Shown: positions 1 through 24,426, counted from the stretch's first letter. The stretch: 64,000 nt of DNA from Neelides folsomi (GCA_034687125.1 JAQGBZ010000019.1:248001-312000), one strand, 5' to 3'. The notes: generated by a model from the letters alone, not told the origin. Made by a program: numbers and translations.

Positions 1-336
1 ATGGCATTGTAAAAGTATAATAAACTCATTTTTTCTTAATATTTAGACCAACCTAAAATTAATGATATTTAATATAAAAGTATAACATATTTACAAGATA
101 ACGAGATATTTGTCCCACATGAGAGTTAATGATTTTTTGGGTTAAAGCGCGGGTCCAAAATGAGATTTTGATGAGTATGAAATTATTCGGGGTTTTTCCA
201 TTTCGATTCGGTTCGGTTTTCAGTTGAGGGTGAATAAATCAAAATGTGAATTACGACCCATTAAGGTCTGGGTTATAAGATTGTAGGATGGGAAGTATTA
301 GTCTTGAAGACTATGAGAGAATATTAAAAGAAATAC

Positions 337-11694
<11,358 letters not shown>

Positions 11695-14600
11695 GCCTAA
11701 CCTCCGGGCTCCGGGGCGGGTGGCGGCAGTCTGAGGGAGGCGGAACTCTCCGACTTTCGCCTCCCTCCGCCCTTTCCACTCCCTGCGCAATGCCATTCAC
11801 TCCCCGAAACACCGAACCCCTCAAAGGTCCTCAAAAGGGTCAGCCCATTCAATCTCGTACCTTCTTTTCTAATATACCTTTCCCTATCCCCTTCATTCCC
11901 ATTCAAAGCCCAACAATGCGGAATAATAACAATCTCGACAATATCACTTCAGATACACTTCATATAAACACTTAATAATATATGTATACTTGGCCTATAT
12001 TAATGAACTAGAATGCAGCTTCATATACGACAAATTTGCATAATACATACTATACAGATACTTAGAGAACTGTACAGAAGTCATAAGAAACTTTAAAGCC
12101 AATGCTCCAAGTTTATTCTTTAAGGTTTTGCTTTAAGCCTATATTTTAACATTTAAGCCTATAGCTCTTGAAACCCAGTTTCAAAACATCTGAAATATCT
12201 TTCTTTCTTTGATACATTATCCTAAATAGTGTAAATGCATATACCTGATAGCTACAAAGTAAATGCTGTTTTAATAAGAGTAGAAGGTTCGACTTTTGTA
12301 GATTTACTAAAACATACGCAATTTTGTACATGGTACGAGGGATATAAGAAATAAGTTACATAGAGTAACAATAGTATACATATGTATGTAGTATGACTTT
12401 GTATTTAAGAAATATTTCTTAGAATATGGTATAGGTATTTAGTAAGGTAAGTATCCTTCAACTTACTTCGGATATATAGCATATGCATCTCTATATAACT
12501 TTGGCCCAAACCCCCAAATTGAACCAATTGTGTAGAGTCTATCAAGTTGAAGCATAGCAGAGATGTTTTATGCTTTTTATGCTTTTACAAGTTATATAAA
12601 GCAATACATAGAGTTGGTTGTTTGACTTGTTTGTAAAGTGAAACAATTTTATACGCCTTACAATTTACAATACTTTATAAGAATTTCTTAAATTATTTAT
12701 TGAGTTATAATTTCAAGATTGTTGTTACACATTTCTATTTGTTTTCCATGTTCTTGAAATGAATTTAAAAGTCTGCACGCATGAGTAATGCATAAATTAT
12801 GAGTTGAGTCAGGAGAACAAAGTCAAGAAAGGATTTTCATGGTTGTAATAAAAATCATACAATAGTATAGCTTATTACTAGTATGCAGTAATCTTTCTTA
12901 GCTACTTTTAATTTTTATAAAATTAAATATCCAATTTAATTTATTATTTAACTTGCAACGTACTCATATATTACATTTTTAATTTTATCAGATTAAGAAT
13001 ATTTGAGTTTTCTGTAACACCTCCATAGACTTTAAATTCATTTCATTTTCAGACATAGCCATTAGATGAAAATTAAAGTGAATTCTTGTACAATTTCAGT
13101 GAGAGTCCTCAAGAAGACAAATGAAAGTCTCGAGTTGAAAAATTACAAGAAATTCCCATTCTGCTCACAAAAATTAGCCCGGTTTAACATGAAAAAAACT
13201 CATATCCGTCGGCTACAACTTTTATAAGGTGAATACGCTCTTACCAATATGGCAAGTAACTAACAATAAGTATATATTATGTTATATAACTTTTCCACCG
13301 CTTCATCTAACCAATGGATTTCTCATCCCAATCCTTGCAGTCTTTTATTTACCATGATGCTCATTTCCATACGCATTTTATACATTGGTCTATCGGTCAT
13401 ACTCCTTTGATAAGAATATATTTCCTACTTCCATTTACTCCAATTGTTATGTGTATGAGGTTCGGAAAAGTGCGTCTTTATGAACATGATTTAAAAGATG
13501 TATAAATAAGTATGTTGTATAAAAGATACCATTTTGTGTACAAGTGGATCTGGAGTGGATAAGTAGACCCGAAGTGTATGGAGTGGTTATGGGGAGCTTA
13601 ATGGAATAAAATTAATTCTCGATTCCTCGAGTTGTGCTTACAAAGTCCATTAGCGTCCATGATTCACGAATCTGTCTCGGAGTAGGAGGAGAAACATGGA
13701 GAGAATATGAAGAGAGTTTGGATGCGGACGGAGTGGTTGGCGTAACATGGGAGGGATATAAAAAAGTGTATTAAAGAGTATGATTGAGTAATAAGGGTAT
13801 TATGAGATGTCGTCGTGATCGGGCGGCGGAGGTTCCCTTGGGGCTGCGGGTCGGGAGATTAATGGCCCACAAGACCCTCCGAACTTAATGGAACTCATCT
13901 CTCTGATTTATCACAAACCATTTGCATCTACAACAATACGCTCATTATTCCCTATATTAATACACTGTCATTTCTCTATAGTTTATCCAGAGTTTGATAA
14001 TACGAAACGGATTTTTATTATAAATATACCTTATTATAAAGATACACAGTTTTTACATTCAGTATTTTGACCAATATGGAGTTTCATACGCTATATGGAC
14101 ATTATGTATGACAATGAGAGAAGATGATGAGACTTGAAATGAGTATGGAAAATATGGGAATATTGTATAAAAAGGGTTAATTTTAATATAAAGAGGGGCC
14201 TTTGGGCTCGTGCGGGCTAATTGGGGCTTTGGGCCTTGAGGGCCCGGGGGAGGTAACAGGTAGGGAAAAAAGAACGGAAGTCATTTGGATAAAAAACGAT
14301 TTCCTGTCCAGGTACGCCAGGAGACCACAGCCGAGAATAAAACTCATCCTCCTCATTCTCCTATCATTTGGGTATTAAAACCAAAAGGAGTGGAGAGAAG
14401 TGGAGAGATGGGAAATGGAGGGGAGCTACGCATTTCGTCTACCGCAGAGTGAGCGGAGATGGCCAAGAAGGAGATGAGGATTTGGGCGAATATCGGAATG
14501 AGATGAGTCATGATCGGAGTTCCCACGCTGGGGACGTCTTATTTGGGTGGGGAGGACCGGAAAGGACTTCTGTTGCCACACTTCCTTTCCGCTTACCATT

Positions 14601-14872
14601 TCCCCCCGAATTTATTCAGATTTTAATACACACCTTCAATACCGACATGGAATATTCTCCGAGATGAAAAGATTTCAATAATCTCGTTTCAAAAATAAGA
14701 ATCGAAATACCGAATTTACATTACTCTCATTGAGTATAATCTCATTGCTCCTATAATGTATTGAAAATACTAATCGCAATGTTTCTAAATACATACGATA
14801 TATGGAGATATGGTATATGGAGTTGGTAATTTTTGTAAAATGGAAAATAATATAACTTACGCTTCTTTTTTG

Positions 14873-14920
14873 ATGAGGATTCCTCCCCGAACCCGCCCTC
14901 GACGCTGCTGATCATTCAGG
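14873..14920 (-). CDS. Small exon-like segment, gene unknown
   Basis: A short GC-rich segment with acceptor TTGTTTTTAG on its right and donor AAGC|GTAAG on its left, both canonical for the minus strand. One frame reads LLNDQQRRGRVRGGILIKKE. Another starts at an internal ATG and reads MISSVEGGFGEESSSKKK. It could be a 5' exon of Pax or part of the unnamed gene near 17 kb. Confidence 0.3.
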
Positions 14921-15497
14921 AGCTAAAAACAACCAACAATGTTAAAAAATCTCTATCTAAATGTCTGTATGTAACTACACTACGAGTCAGTATATGGTAG
15001 CATGAGACTTAGAATAATAATGCCACATTGTTGCTGAGAGACGCTTAGGTTTAAAGGACTGAAAGGGCGCGAGTGTTTAAAAGAAATTGCATGGCTCATT
15101 TCGTTTTTTCAATTTGGTTCTTTTTGTATGCTTTTGGACGAGGTTTGTTGGGAAGACGTGAGTTGATGTTTTGTGTCTGATGGGTCGAGTTGTGTCTTGC
15201 TGGAGACAATCGGAGTTGGAGGAGAAAGAGAACTTTACGTGTTTCTCTTGTGGTGGCCGGGATTAAGATGCCCGCCTGCTCTTCTACACTTTATTCTTCA
15301 GAATCACCAAAACCAAGAAACTCCGTCTCATTGCATTTGGAATCGTTTGGAATCATTTGGAGAGATATAACACGATGTGCTTACATTTATAATACCCTTG
15401 GATGTGAGTAGTATTTGGATGTACTTACTTTTAGATATACATAAATTGTATGGAGAGAGAAGTTGAGTTTTGGAGGTCTGTTGGAATTCGCTTTCAG

Positions 15498-16264
15498 CCC
15501 ATATGTCGTCCCAACTAAGGGAATTTCGGCGTCAGATGGGACCGAGTCAACGAACCGCCGTCGACTCAACATCTCACTCTCAACACTTCCTTACCTATGG
15601 GTTAGTAGGATTCCCCCAACACTCCTTTTTTATTCCATTCACACACGGCTTTTGACTTCCAATTATACAATGCCTTAATTACTAATTATTCCCTAACCTT
15701 ACAAAGCCAATAGATTCCTTCTAATCTCTAAAATTGTCTTTAACATATAGCCAATGACAGCCCAATAACTCCCTATAAGCTAAAAACAGCCCCAAACGCG
15801 ATATTTAGTAATTATCACACAATCTAACAATTTCCGCACTATTTAGTTTAATTGGAAACTTTTGCATTGGGTAGCTCTAATTGATGGCTTTCCGAGATTT
15901 ATGTAATGAAGGGTATGCGTTACAGGTGTTTTTGTGGTAAATTAAGGTAAAATCCCACACAGGTGTGTTTTATTAAATGCGAATGATTTTTATCACTTTA
16001 TAAAATCTCTGTTTGGAAGGGAGTATAAAGCGAGGATATAAAATTTGTGTAATAATGAGAGTCGGAAAGAGGGAAAGGGTGCAGGATGGGAAATGGCGGA
16101 GCATCTTTGACTCTTTGCATTCAATCACCCTTCGAATGATGAACCGTGAATGGCATTGTGAGTCCAACAGGTGAGGTGTTTTTTAAAAAGGGGACCGACT
16201 CTTAATAACACAACTTTGCGTTGCCAGATCCCAAATGGGAGTCCGAAACACCGTGGTTTTTTAC
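15498..16264 (+). CDS. Two candidate exons of an unrecognised plus-strand gene
   Basis: Exon 15498-15600 has acceptor GCTTTCAG and donor TATGG|GTTAGT and reads HMSSQLREFRRQMGPSQRTA and onward. Exon 16228-16264 has acceptor TTGCCAG and donor TTTTAC|GTATGA and reads SQMGVRNTVVFY. The phase 2 end of the first matches the single leftover base of the second. Neither end of the gene was found. The opposite strand of the first exon is also open (15387-15572), so the strand call is tentative. Confidence 0.3.
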
Positions 16265-17052
16265 GTATGAGCGGATTTCCCTTCCCCTTCCATTTTTATG
16301 GTCATTAGACAACTTGATAATATTTCCACAATCAGGTGTTTTTCCCCTCTCCCTCCTAAATTCCCTTACATGTGATATTTATTTAGGGCTTAATTGGTTG
16401 TTTTCTGATCTATTAAACTATACAGATTAACCTTTAATAAAAACTAATTTATAAAATATATTCGACCTGAAATTGTTATTATTTTTCACTAAATGTCAAT
16501 ATTTAAATTTTGCAAATTAGCATTTGTGTAAGAATACTTTACTTTGAGAATGGTATATTATGTATTGTCTATTGTGGTTTGGTTAAAAGGACTATAATTG
16601 AGAAGGTGTTGAAGAAGAAAAGATGTTGGGAAGTCGGCGAAAGATTTTCTCTGAGGGTTAAACGGCACATGTGAGAAAAGGTCTAAAGATTTCAACCTTT
16701 CTTCCAACCAGAGAGGAAAAGTCAACTTAACCTTTCTAATGCCTTAAACCAAACCATAACACTAATCATGTTCACAAAACCTCTCTTTATCTCTTTTTAA
16801 CAAAGTCTGAGAAATTCAGGTTAAATTAGGTAAACATTAAAGAAGTTTCTCAACACTGACAAATTAAAGCGGAGATTCAAAGGAGATTAAAGCGGGGGTT
16901 CAAAGGAGTTTCAAGTGAGTTTTAGAAGATGAAAAATTTTAAATTCAAGTATCAACAAAATGAATGTTGGGTGATTTGAATAAAGGCGGGGGCGAGGACT
17001 TAATTTGAACCGGAAATTGTAAAAAAGGGAACAGGATATTAAGAGAAAAAAC

Positions 17053-17342
17053 CCTCATGGGGTCTTCAAGGCTTCCACATCTTTCCCTTTCGCTCAAATT
17101 ATTCAAAACTTGATTCCCTGAACGTCTCTTGTCCAGCAATTCACCTTCAGGTTTTACAAGGGAACAATCCCTGTTTTACCCGAGTTTAAAAGATTAAAAA
17201 AGCGGGAGTTTAATAACGTTTTTTACCTGTGGCGGGACTTGTGTGTTGTCCGGTTGCTGTCGTTGTTGGGAGAGTGAGTTGAGGCGAGTCTTGTTGGTGG
17301 CTTCCGCTGGTTGACTGGCTCCGGTTCCCCCACTTCCTTCGC
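17053..17342 (-). CDS. Two candidate exons of an unrecognised minus-strand gene
   Basis: Exons 17342-17227 and 17170-17053 (or running on to a stop at 16945) are separated by a 56-nt intron with donor CACAG|GTAAAA and acceptor TAAAACAG. In the frame that stays open across the junction, the join reads HKSRHRDCSLVKPEGELL and then DKRRSGNQVLNNLSERER. In a second frame the first exon is also open and would end seven residues into the second exon, after GLFPCKT. I recognise no domain. A further open segment at 17755-17865 could be the preceding exon. Confidence 0.35.
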
Positions 17343-18539
17343 CTACTCCCTCAAACAGGTACCTACCTGTTACTACCTCCAACACCACCAAAATTCCCCC
17401 ACCTCTATCTTTACCAGATATACCAAAAATACCTATCATACTCCATCAAACTACTTCATACACCCTCGCTTTACTTTTTACTTCAATCGTAGGTTACATA
17501 TACATGAAGCACATTGCAAGATCCATATATTAAACACCAACTGTAGAAATTGGGGAGGTACGAGGGGAAAGCAGGTACGAGCATACCTGCACAGGTAAAT
17601 TCATACGTGTATCATACTTTTACCATTTTATACGTTTAGGCTATAAGAGGAAGAACAGGTGAATTTTGAGTATATATATTTCATACATTAGTTCTAAAGA
17701 GTTAATATGAGATTTGGAAGGCGTCGGTTCCTTTGGGGATTTTGAGCACCTGCCCCGAACAGGTGGAATTGGAGGTGGAGGATTGTGAGGGCAGGCACAC
17801 GCCAAGACTTGCCGGTTGGGCACTCAAGGCTTCCACTCCAGTCGCTGACCCACACACTTTCATACCCAATTAAAGAGATGATCTTCTCCTTTGGAGAGTG
17901 CAGGGAGCGTGTCTCCTCGCAGCTGCTCCCGCTTCCTATCCCTGACCACCGAACCAGAAGAGTCAAGGAAGAGCAGTCAAGGAGACACACGCGTGCCGAA
18001 ACACCCTGCACGAGCCAACCTGCCCATTACGCCCGCAGATACACACGCGGGTCCGATCTCACCTAACTCTAATTACTCAAATCAACTCAAACGAACAAAA
18101 ACGAGTTTTAAAATCCTTTATCGCCCTGCTCAATACTTTTAAAAGGCTAAAACCTCCTTGGAAAGATCCAATAAAACACACCAAGGTTCACAACATGATT
18201 CTACACAAAAAGGGTAAAAGACTATAATAGTCTATCATATTACAGATAAGTTCATCAGGCTATAACACATGCCAAATAACATCATCAAAATAATTCATAA
18301 TGTTAGTAAGAAAGGATTATTATATGCATGACAGATATGGGAGAAAGACTATAAAAAGATATGACTACACAACATACTATGTTGTAAGCCTGTTTGTTAA
18401 AAATATAGGCGTGATTAATGAATGGCTCAAGATTGGTTAAGTATGGTTAAACTTGTTCATTTAAGGAGATGTGAATGAATATTAAGGAGGGCATTTGAGG
18501 GACGTTTGTCTGCGGAGGGTTTGAGAGGGGATTTGGTTA

Positions 18540-18610
18540 ATGGGAGGAACCGCCGTCCTCATCATGTCCAGAGGAAGCCGAGTCTCGTAAAAAACGACGC
18601 TAATGGAGAG
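18540..18610. promoter_or_regulatory. GC-rich island with motifs shared with 20.56-20.64 kb
   Basis: Holds, in order, CCGCCGTCC (18550), CAGAGGA (18579) and GACGCTAATGG (18596). The same ordered motifs occur at 20565, 20588 and 20624 (GACTCTAATGG). The 11-mer CCATTAGCGTC on the minus strand here is exactly repeated on the plus strand at 13647. The island has no stable coding frame, so a regulatory role is only an inference. Confidence 0.3.
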
Positions 18611-20559
18611 ACACAAACGAACATATAAATATACACTCAAATCATCCTAACCATCTCAGAGACTCACCAGACACAACTCATATACCATAGATCATGATCA
18701 TATATTTATCTATCCTAGAATAGAAAACATTATCCTCTTAATACCATTGTATTATGAATAAATATATGAATACAATACAAAATAAGTATATTAATGTACA
18801 ATATAAAATGTACAGTATAATAATGTTTGTCCAGAATAGAATATAAAATTAACTTGCGTATATTTACAATATAAATTTGAATGTATGGAGCTATATGAAG
18901 AAACGATCAAGTTTTGTATAGTAATAAAAGAGATAAGGTAGAAAGTGGCGTGTGTGTATTGTAGCTACCTGTTCTGTACGTGAATAATATGGAAAATGTA
19001 TAAGACAAGTGCATAAGAAAAAAAGGAACGATAATGTCGGGAGATGGTTAATAAGGGGATTCGTACAGGTGTACGAAGGAGAATTTCTTGGTTTTGGGAG
19101 GAAGGGCGTAGACATCCGCTCCCCTTTGCCACTCCAATTGTCTTTTAAAACTTTAAATCTCCACTCGCTCGCGTGGCGAAATGCTCCATCGCCCATCCAC
19201 ATCCTCTCGCTCCCCTCAACATCCTCCTCATCTCAGAATCACTCACAAAGCTCCTGCAATACGAAATTACAAGATTTGAACTCACCCCTGCAACTACGCC
19301 GTCAACGGATGTACAAACATGAGAAAAAAAACTGAAGAAAAAACTAATGTCAAATATTGTCAATTTTCTATTTTGAACTGAACCTGACCTGGCTTAAGAT
19401 AATATCAAGAGAGAACCAGGAACCATTTCTAATTTGCACTCTTGAGAATGAATAAATGTGCGAATTTCGGGATTTATCATTGTTGGAGAAAGTAGACGGA
19501 GTAAATACAGATAGAAGCACAAAGGACGCTAACTATTTCCCACTAAATTGGCCAATTCAAAATTTGCTTGCACATCCCATTATGACAATCATGGTTAAAG
19601 AATGTATAAAAAGAAGCTCACAGATTGAATAGTAAAGACTTGCAGATATACAGATACTAGATTAACTTTTGGAAGATATATTAAGTACATAACTTGTAAC
19701 GTATATTGTAATGTCCAGAAATTCGCGAAATTATTTTTGCATGCCAATGAACTTATTTTAATTTAATTTTAATATGGTTATGAAGAAGGGGCTAAATAGA
19801 TGACTTGACTTTCTTATCTACGAACTATACCGATATATGCAAATTGGAGAAGTTTTAATCTTTCGATTCTCTTTCAATTTTTCGACTAATTGCATTCAAC
19901 GGTTTAATTCACCACTTAATAACTTAGCAATTTTATTAAGTCTCCGCTCGCGAATTCCTCCGACTCCCGAACGTTCAGTTTCAAGCATTTAATGTTCTAA
20001 GAAGGGATGGAACGTTGAAAGGTCCGAGTGAAAGGCGGGTCTAATCTTTGTGATGTTTTGAGTACGGCACTTAAACCTTTAACGACATTAAATTTTAAAT
20101 TTACCATCTATAGCTAAATCGAAGAATTAAATCATAAAAAATCAATATCTTATCATTTTCTAATATTTGTATCGTGCATTGTCATCAGCCAATCAGCGTC
20201 TCATTATATATACCTATATACCTGTATATATATATATCTGTATTTTAATTTATAATAAAACATCCAAATAACACGGTCTGACCTAATATTGTAAATAAAA
20301 ACATAAATAAAAAACGATGAGTCTAACATTAAATCCCAATGTACTTTAAATACAAAGGGCACTGTGACTTATAATGTTAGAGTTTCCCGTTAGTAAATTA
20401 TATTCGGAGAATCCAAATAATAAAAATGTATGATTGTAAAAATGGATTTGGTTAAGCGCACTTGTTCGATCGGGGTTTGAAAAGTCGGGGGCCTCTTAAA
20501 TCAAATCCGATGAGTTGCGGGGAGAATTTATGATGTTTTATACGACGTTGGTGGGTTCG

Positions 20560-20640
20560 GACGGCCGCCGTCCTAGTCGGGGCCTTTCAGAGGACCACAA
20601 AAGGGATCCGAAAAGTGTTTTATGACTCTAATGGCCCGAC
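20560..20640. promoter_or_regulatory. GC-rich island, diverged partner of the 18.55 kb island
   Basis: Same order of short motifs as at 18.55 kb, with spacing stretched by 5 and 10 bases. All long frames are broken on both strands. It sits in an otherwise AT-rich stretch without a recognised gene. Confidence 0.3.
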
Positions 20641-21691
20641 CCTCATCAACGCTACTCTTCTGCTTATGACTCCACATTAAAACAGTCTTCATAAATGCAT
20701 TATCGCTATACACTAATACACTCTTTATCTCTCTTTACACTCTCTCGGAATATCTCAGTGTCTTTATTCATCCAAATATAGTAAATATCTCAATATAGCA
20801 AAATAGCAAAATACACGATGATCTTGGTATGATCTGGTATAGAGGAAACAAGAAATTTTTGAAAAATATATCAAATATATTAAATTATAGCTACCAAGCG
20901 TTGTTATAAATATGAAGAGAGTTAAAAGAGGAGAGTTGTAGAAAGATGTGGGGAGATAAAAGTGAGTTCAATACACCGGGCAGCAACGGAGCGGAATTCA
21001 GCAACCTCAAGTCCAAGACTTCCAAGTGCTCAAATGGATCCAAATGACCCCAAAGAACCGCCCAACGAACTTCCACACTTATTGACACGCTCTGTCTGCC
21101 TTTTAATCCGGTTTTAATTACTATATTTCATCCATCTCCCAAGTTGGAAAAAGAGAGAATTTTAGCTCGTGCCGTAACCTCCGCCTTAAATCTAATACTT
21201 AAAAGCTCCTAACAACTTTAAGCCAATTTAGTCTTAGCTTTGAACAACTTATTTAGGCTCAAAACTTGTTTAAACCACTTAAGCCATTTCCCTCATTACC
21301 TTCATGTTTTACTTATAATTGGCTATAGACTTTATTTATTTCTCTCTCTTATAATATAACATAATAAATTTTAACTGTTTTACGTATAATGGTTGTTAAA
21401 ATACTATTTGGCCCTTATAAATTAATTATTTAGCTAAAAGATTAAAAGACTAAAATTCTTTTTTCCTTATTGCTTTTAATATCCGGTTAACGTTAAAAAT
21501 GGTTAGGTAAATTACTTTCATCGGGCAACTCTATTCGATAGATGAAAAATCTGAGTAAATTAAACATTTGACAGAAACACGTTTAAAATGGAGAAACCTC
21601 GTCACCATGAAAAAATTAACTTGAATGAATTTGAATTTTCAAAGAGAGTTGAAGAAGTAAAGAAATTATTAAAAAGGAGGCAAAAGTCACA

Positions 21692-22365
21692 ATGCCACGT
21701 AAAATTGTAGTTCTTCCCAATGTGGAAATTCGGGTTAAATCGGCAGGAATCATTGTGGCAGGACTTTCTGTTTTGGTGATTGATTTTATTAGTTGATTCA
21801 TTAACCTCCCATATCAGTACTTTTTCTTCAATAGATTAAGCATGTTTAAATGGGTAGAGTATTTTTAATTAATTTATCGTATGCTTATGCCGCAGATTGA
21901 TTTGATGCTCTTCTTTTTCATGACATCAAATTATGTTTTAATCGAAGAGATTTTTATCCGAAAGGAGTTCAAAGCGGGACCGCCTTTAGAACTCAAAGAA
22001 CATTGGGCCAGAGAGTCAGATAATACAAAGCATGTGAATGGAAGTCCGAAGGTCGATCCGAAAAACGTTTCTTGTGAGGAAAATTGTACTGTTGTTCACC
22101 ATCGTCTAGAAGTGGATGAATTCAATCTTTATTTTATATTCGGAGCTGGTAAGTTTTAGCATTAACATTTTAAATAATTCTCGCATAATGTATTTTATAA
22201 AAATTAAATAAAGTAAATTCAGTAAATAGTAAATAAATATGATGTCAAATAACTAGGTTAAAAATTGTATTTTCAGGGGGAGCGGGTCTCGGTTTGATTC
22301 TCCTTGTGACTTCTACCCTTCTTCTCAGAGGAATCGCTGATGTAAATAAAATTATTAATCATTAA
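21692..22365 (+). CDS. Small two-helix membrane protein, unrecognised
   Basis: Three exons, 21692-21775, 21896-22148 and 22277-22365, in consistent phase, giving 141 residues. A first hydrophobic segment spans about residues 14-45 (AGIIVAGLSVL, then IDLMLFFFMTSNYV). A polar loop of about 70 residues follows, with two cysteines (VSCEENCTV) and three N-glycosylation sequons. A second hydrophobic segment (GAGLGLILLVTSTLLL) lies near the C-terminus. Acceptors GCCGCAG and TTTTCAG and donor GGTAAGT are good. The loop is probably extracellular or luminal. No family recognised. It is followed in the same direction by another small membrane protein. Confidence 0.65.
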
Positions 22366-22600
22366 ATCCACCGATTATTAAATTCAAATAATAATTTTAA
22401 AATTAAAATTAATGACTGTTTAAAAGCCATTTAAGTAAATAAATGTAGAATTAGTGGAGGATTTTAAAATGGGTATTTAGTCAATAGTTAATGAACCAGA
22501 CATTAGACTTTAGACCGTTCAGTTTTCAGCCCGTAAATCCCAGACAGAATCCTTGTGAGGATTCTTGTGAGGATAAAAGCGAGTTTTCCTTTTGAGTTTT

Positions 22601-22789
22601 TCACAATTGTGGGGTCATTGAAGCAAAGGAGAAGCTTTGTGAAATCTCTTTTCCTTCCACACACTTTTCTTTCTTTTTTCTGTCTTGTTGGGAGATTAAA
22701 CCAAGTGGGTATTTGGTGATAAATGAGACCCTACGGGTGATGGCCACGATGATGATGAGAACAACGTGGGCGAAGCTCCACACCTTCAT
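22601..22789 (-). CDS. Short open frame with signal-peptide-like start
   Basis: Starts MKVWSFAHVVLIIIVAITRR and runs 62 codons to a stop. The first 19 residues look like a secretion signal and the rest is basic, then Ser-rich. A possible donor CACCC|GTAGGG would make it a first exon only. No homology recognised. Confidence 0.25.
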   Translation of the reverse strand: MKVWSFAHVVLIIIVAITRRVSFITKYPLGLISQQDRKKKEKCVEGKEISQSFSFASMTPQL

Positions 22790-23631
22790 GAACCCAAATT
22801 TACAATGCTTTACCTTATAAAAACCTCACATATTTACGTCTGCATCAAACTGATGGCTGTGGAAGAAGTTAAAGGGTTAACTCTTATAATAAACCTTAAA
22901 GTTATATCTTACAGAGCGACTATCATTATCAGAAGTCAAATAGTTAGTGAGTTGATTCAACTATAAAATTAGTACTTTTCTTTACAAAAAGACTTCCTAT
23001 ATAACTACGCATTATATCCAACCAATGTCCATTATTTCCATACTTAATGTTAGTCGTAGTATAAAATGCTTTTATATTATAAATTCATGTTTTTATATCA
23101 TGTGTCGTAGACAAATTATAAGACTATGAACTTTGCGGCTAAGAATTACCATCAGACAAGTTAGAATAGTTGAAGCTTTATATCATTTCCATTATTTACC
23201 CTTTATAAGAATTAACTGCGTTTAACCGCGCGGTTCTTTGGCTCATGTCAATGAGTTCATTGACAATGACAAAACCTCGTGAAAGGAAGAAAAGGACATT
23301 TACACCTCAGAAAATTTATACTTTTTTTAACGAGATTTGCCATATTTAACATCCTTATTAACTTATTTGGTTGGTAATTAAATACTTACTTGAATACTAA
23401 TTTTTAATTATAGTGCAATTTTTTAATTAAATGTAGATTTTTAATTCAATCGTAATGTAATTAGTTTAATATGAATTTAATTGGAGTATGTAATTACTTT
23501 AAATTATTAACTGTAAGTTTTTGTAAGGCAGAATTTATATGTTTCAACAAAAGAATTCAAATATTAATTGAATTAATGTTAGTTTAAGGGCAATTAAACG
23601 CGGTTTACTAATTCAAAGTTTATTTTAATAG

Positions 23632-24111
23632 CGAAAGAAGAAATTGCTCCTTCCTTGGTTGTTCGGTCGTGTGATGTTGTTTCTTGGTGTTTTGACCTGG
23701 GGATTGAATTGGTCCATCGACTCTTACAGGATCAAAAGAACTGACCAAGAATACGCACGTCATTTAAGGAACCTCCAACGATTGACGAATGGTCTAGATT
23801 GGGAAAGTGTGAAGTCGAAGGACCGTGGGCCAAACACTACTGGTTGGGAATACATTGTCCAAGTCGTGTTCGGTGTTGGGATTATCGTGGTCGTCTGCTT
23901 GCTCCTCGGTCATTCCATTTGGACCATCGGGACAGTGTTTTACATAAGGAGGAAAAATATTCCAAAAGAAGGGACTGAAATTCTTGAAGGATTTTTCTCG
24001 GCTAGTTCCTCCAAAGGAGAACTTACACCTTTGGAAGATTCCACACAAGTCGAATCTGTCCAATCCTTTCAGATGATCCAATCGGAGAAAATTTCAAATC
24101 AAACTTACTAA
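23632..24111 (+). CDS. Two-helix membrane protein, terminal exon
   Basis: Open from acceptor TTTTAATAG at 23631, beginning RKKKLLLPWLFGRVMLFLG, to the stop at 24111 (159 residues). Hydrophobic segments lie at about residues 5-30 and 78-104 (YIVQVVFGVGIIVVVCLLLG). Between them is a polar loop, and a Ser/Glu-rich tail ends SEKISNQTY. In-frame stops just upstream mean a first exon is needed unless translation begins at the internal ATG 23674. A tiny ATG exon 23471-23485 with donor GTATGT would fit by phase but is weak. Orientation and topology resemble the gene at 21.7 kb, though sequence similarity is not evident. Confidence 0.6.
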   Translation, partial: RKKKLLLPWLFGRVMLFLGVLTWGLNWSIDSYRIKRTDQEYARHLRNLQRLTNGLDWESVKSKDRGPNTTGWEYIVQVVFGVGIIVVVCLLLGHSIWTIGTVFYIRRKNIPKEGTEILEGFFSASSSKGELTPLEDSTQVESVQSFQMIQSEKISNQTY

Positions 24112-24426
24112 AATTCGCATGGGATAATCATTCGGATGTTAACACACTTTAATTGACCGTTAAATGATTTTGCTAGCTAACAATATTGAGTAAACAATGT
24201 TCAATTCGGCAAGAGATGAGAATAAAAATTGTACATTAATTTCAAATGATTCAAATGAGCTATTTATTAAATTATTGAAAAATCTAAAGCCAAATTCCAA
24301 AAAAACCAACTAAAATTAATGACCGTCCATAACCATTAAAAACCATTAAAAATGTAAAAAATGACAAGAAAAGTTAAAGCTTCTATAAATTAACCAGGCA
24401 GGATTTAGATAGACTTGAAATTAAAC

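Larger units (their letters stand above)
12000..21690. other. Long AT-rich stretch with GC-rich islands, no recognised gene
   Basis: GC-rich islands near 13.80-13.88, 14.19-14.25, 14.37-14.60, 15.48-15.60, 17.2-18.06, 18.5-18.6, 19.07-19.30, 20.45-20.65 and 20.96-21.08 kb stand out from AT-rich flanks. Some have splice-like edges and are entered separately. Others, such as 19363-19145 on the minus strand or 14368-14667 on the plus strand, are merely open. A TA-rich microsatellite lies near 20.20-20.24 kb. Confidence 0.6.

Noticed and set aside
17641-18142. Long open frames on both strands near 17.7-18.1 kb as one exon each
   Set aside because: All six frames are partly open because the island is GC-rich; apparent splice pairs inside it would need a 22-nt intron, which is too short.
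18891-19363. Overlapping open frames on both strands at 18.9-19.4 kb
   Set aside because: The best minus-strand reading needs either no intron or a 32-nt intron, and no family motif supports it.
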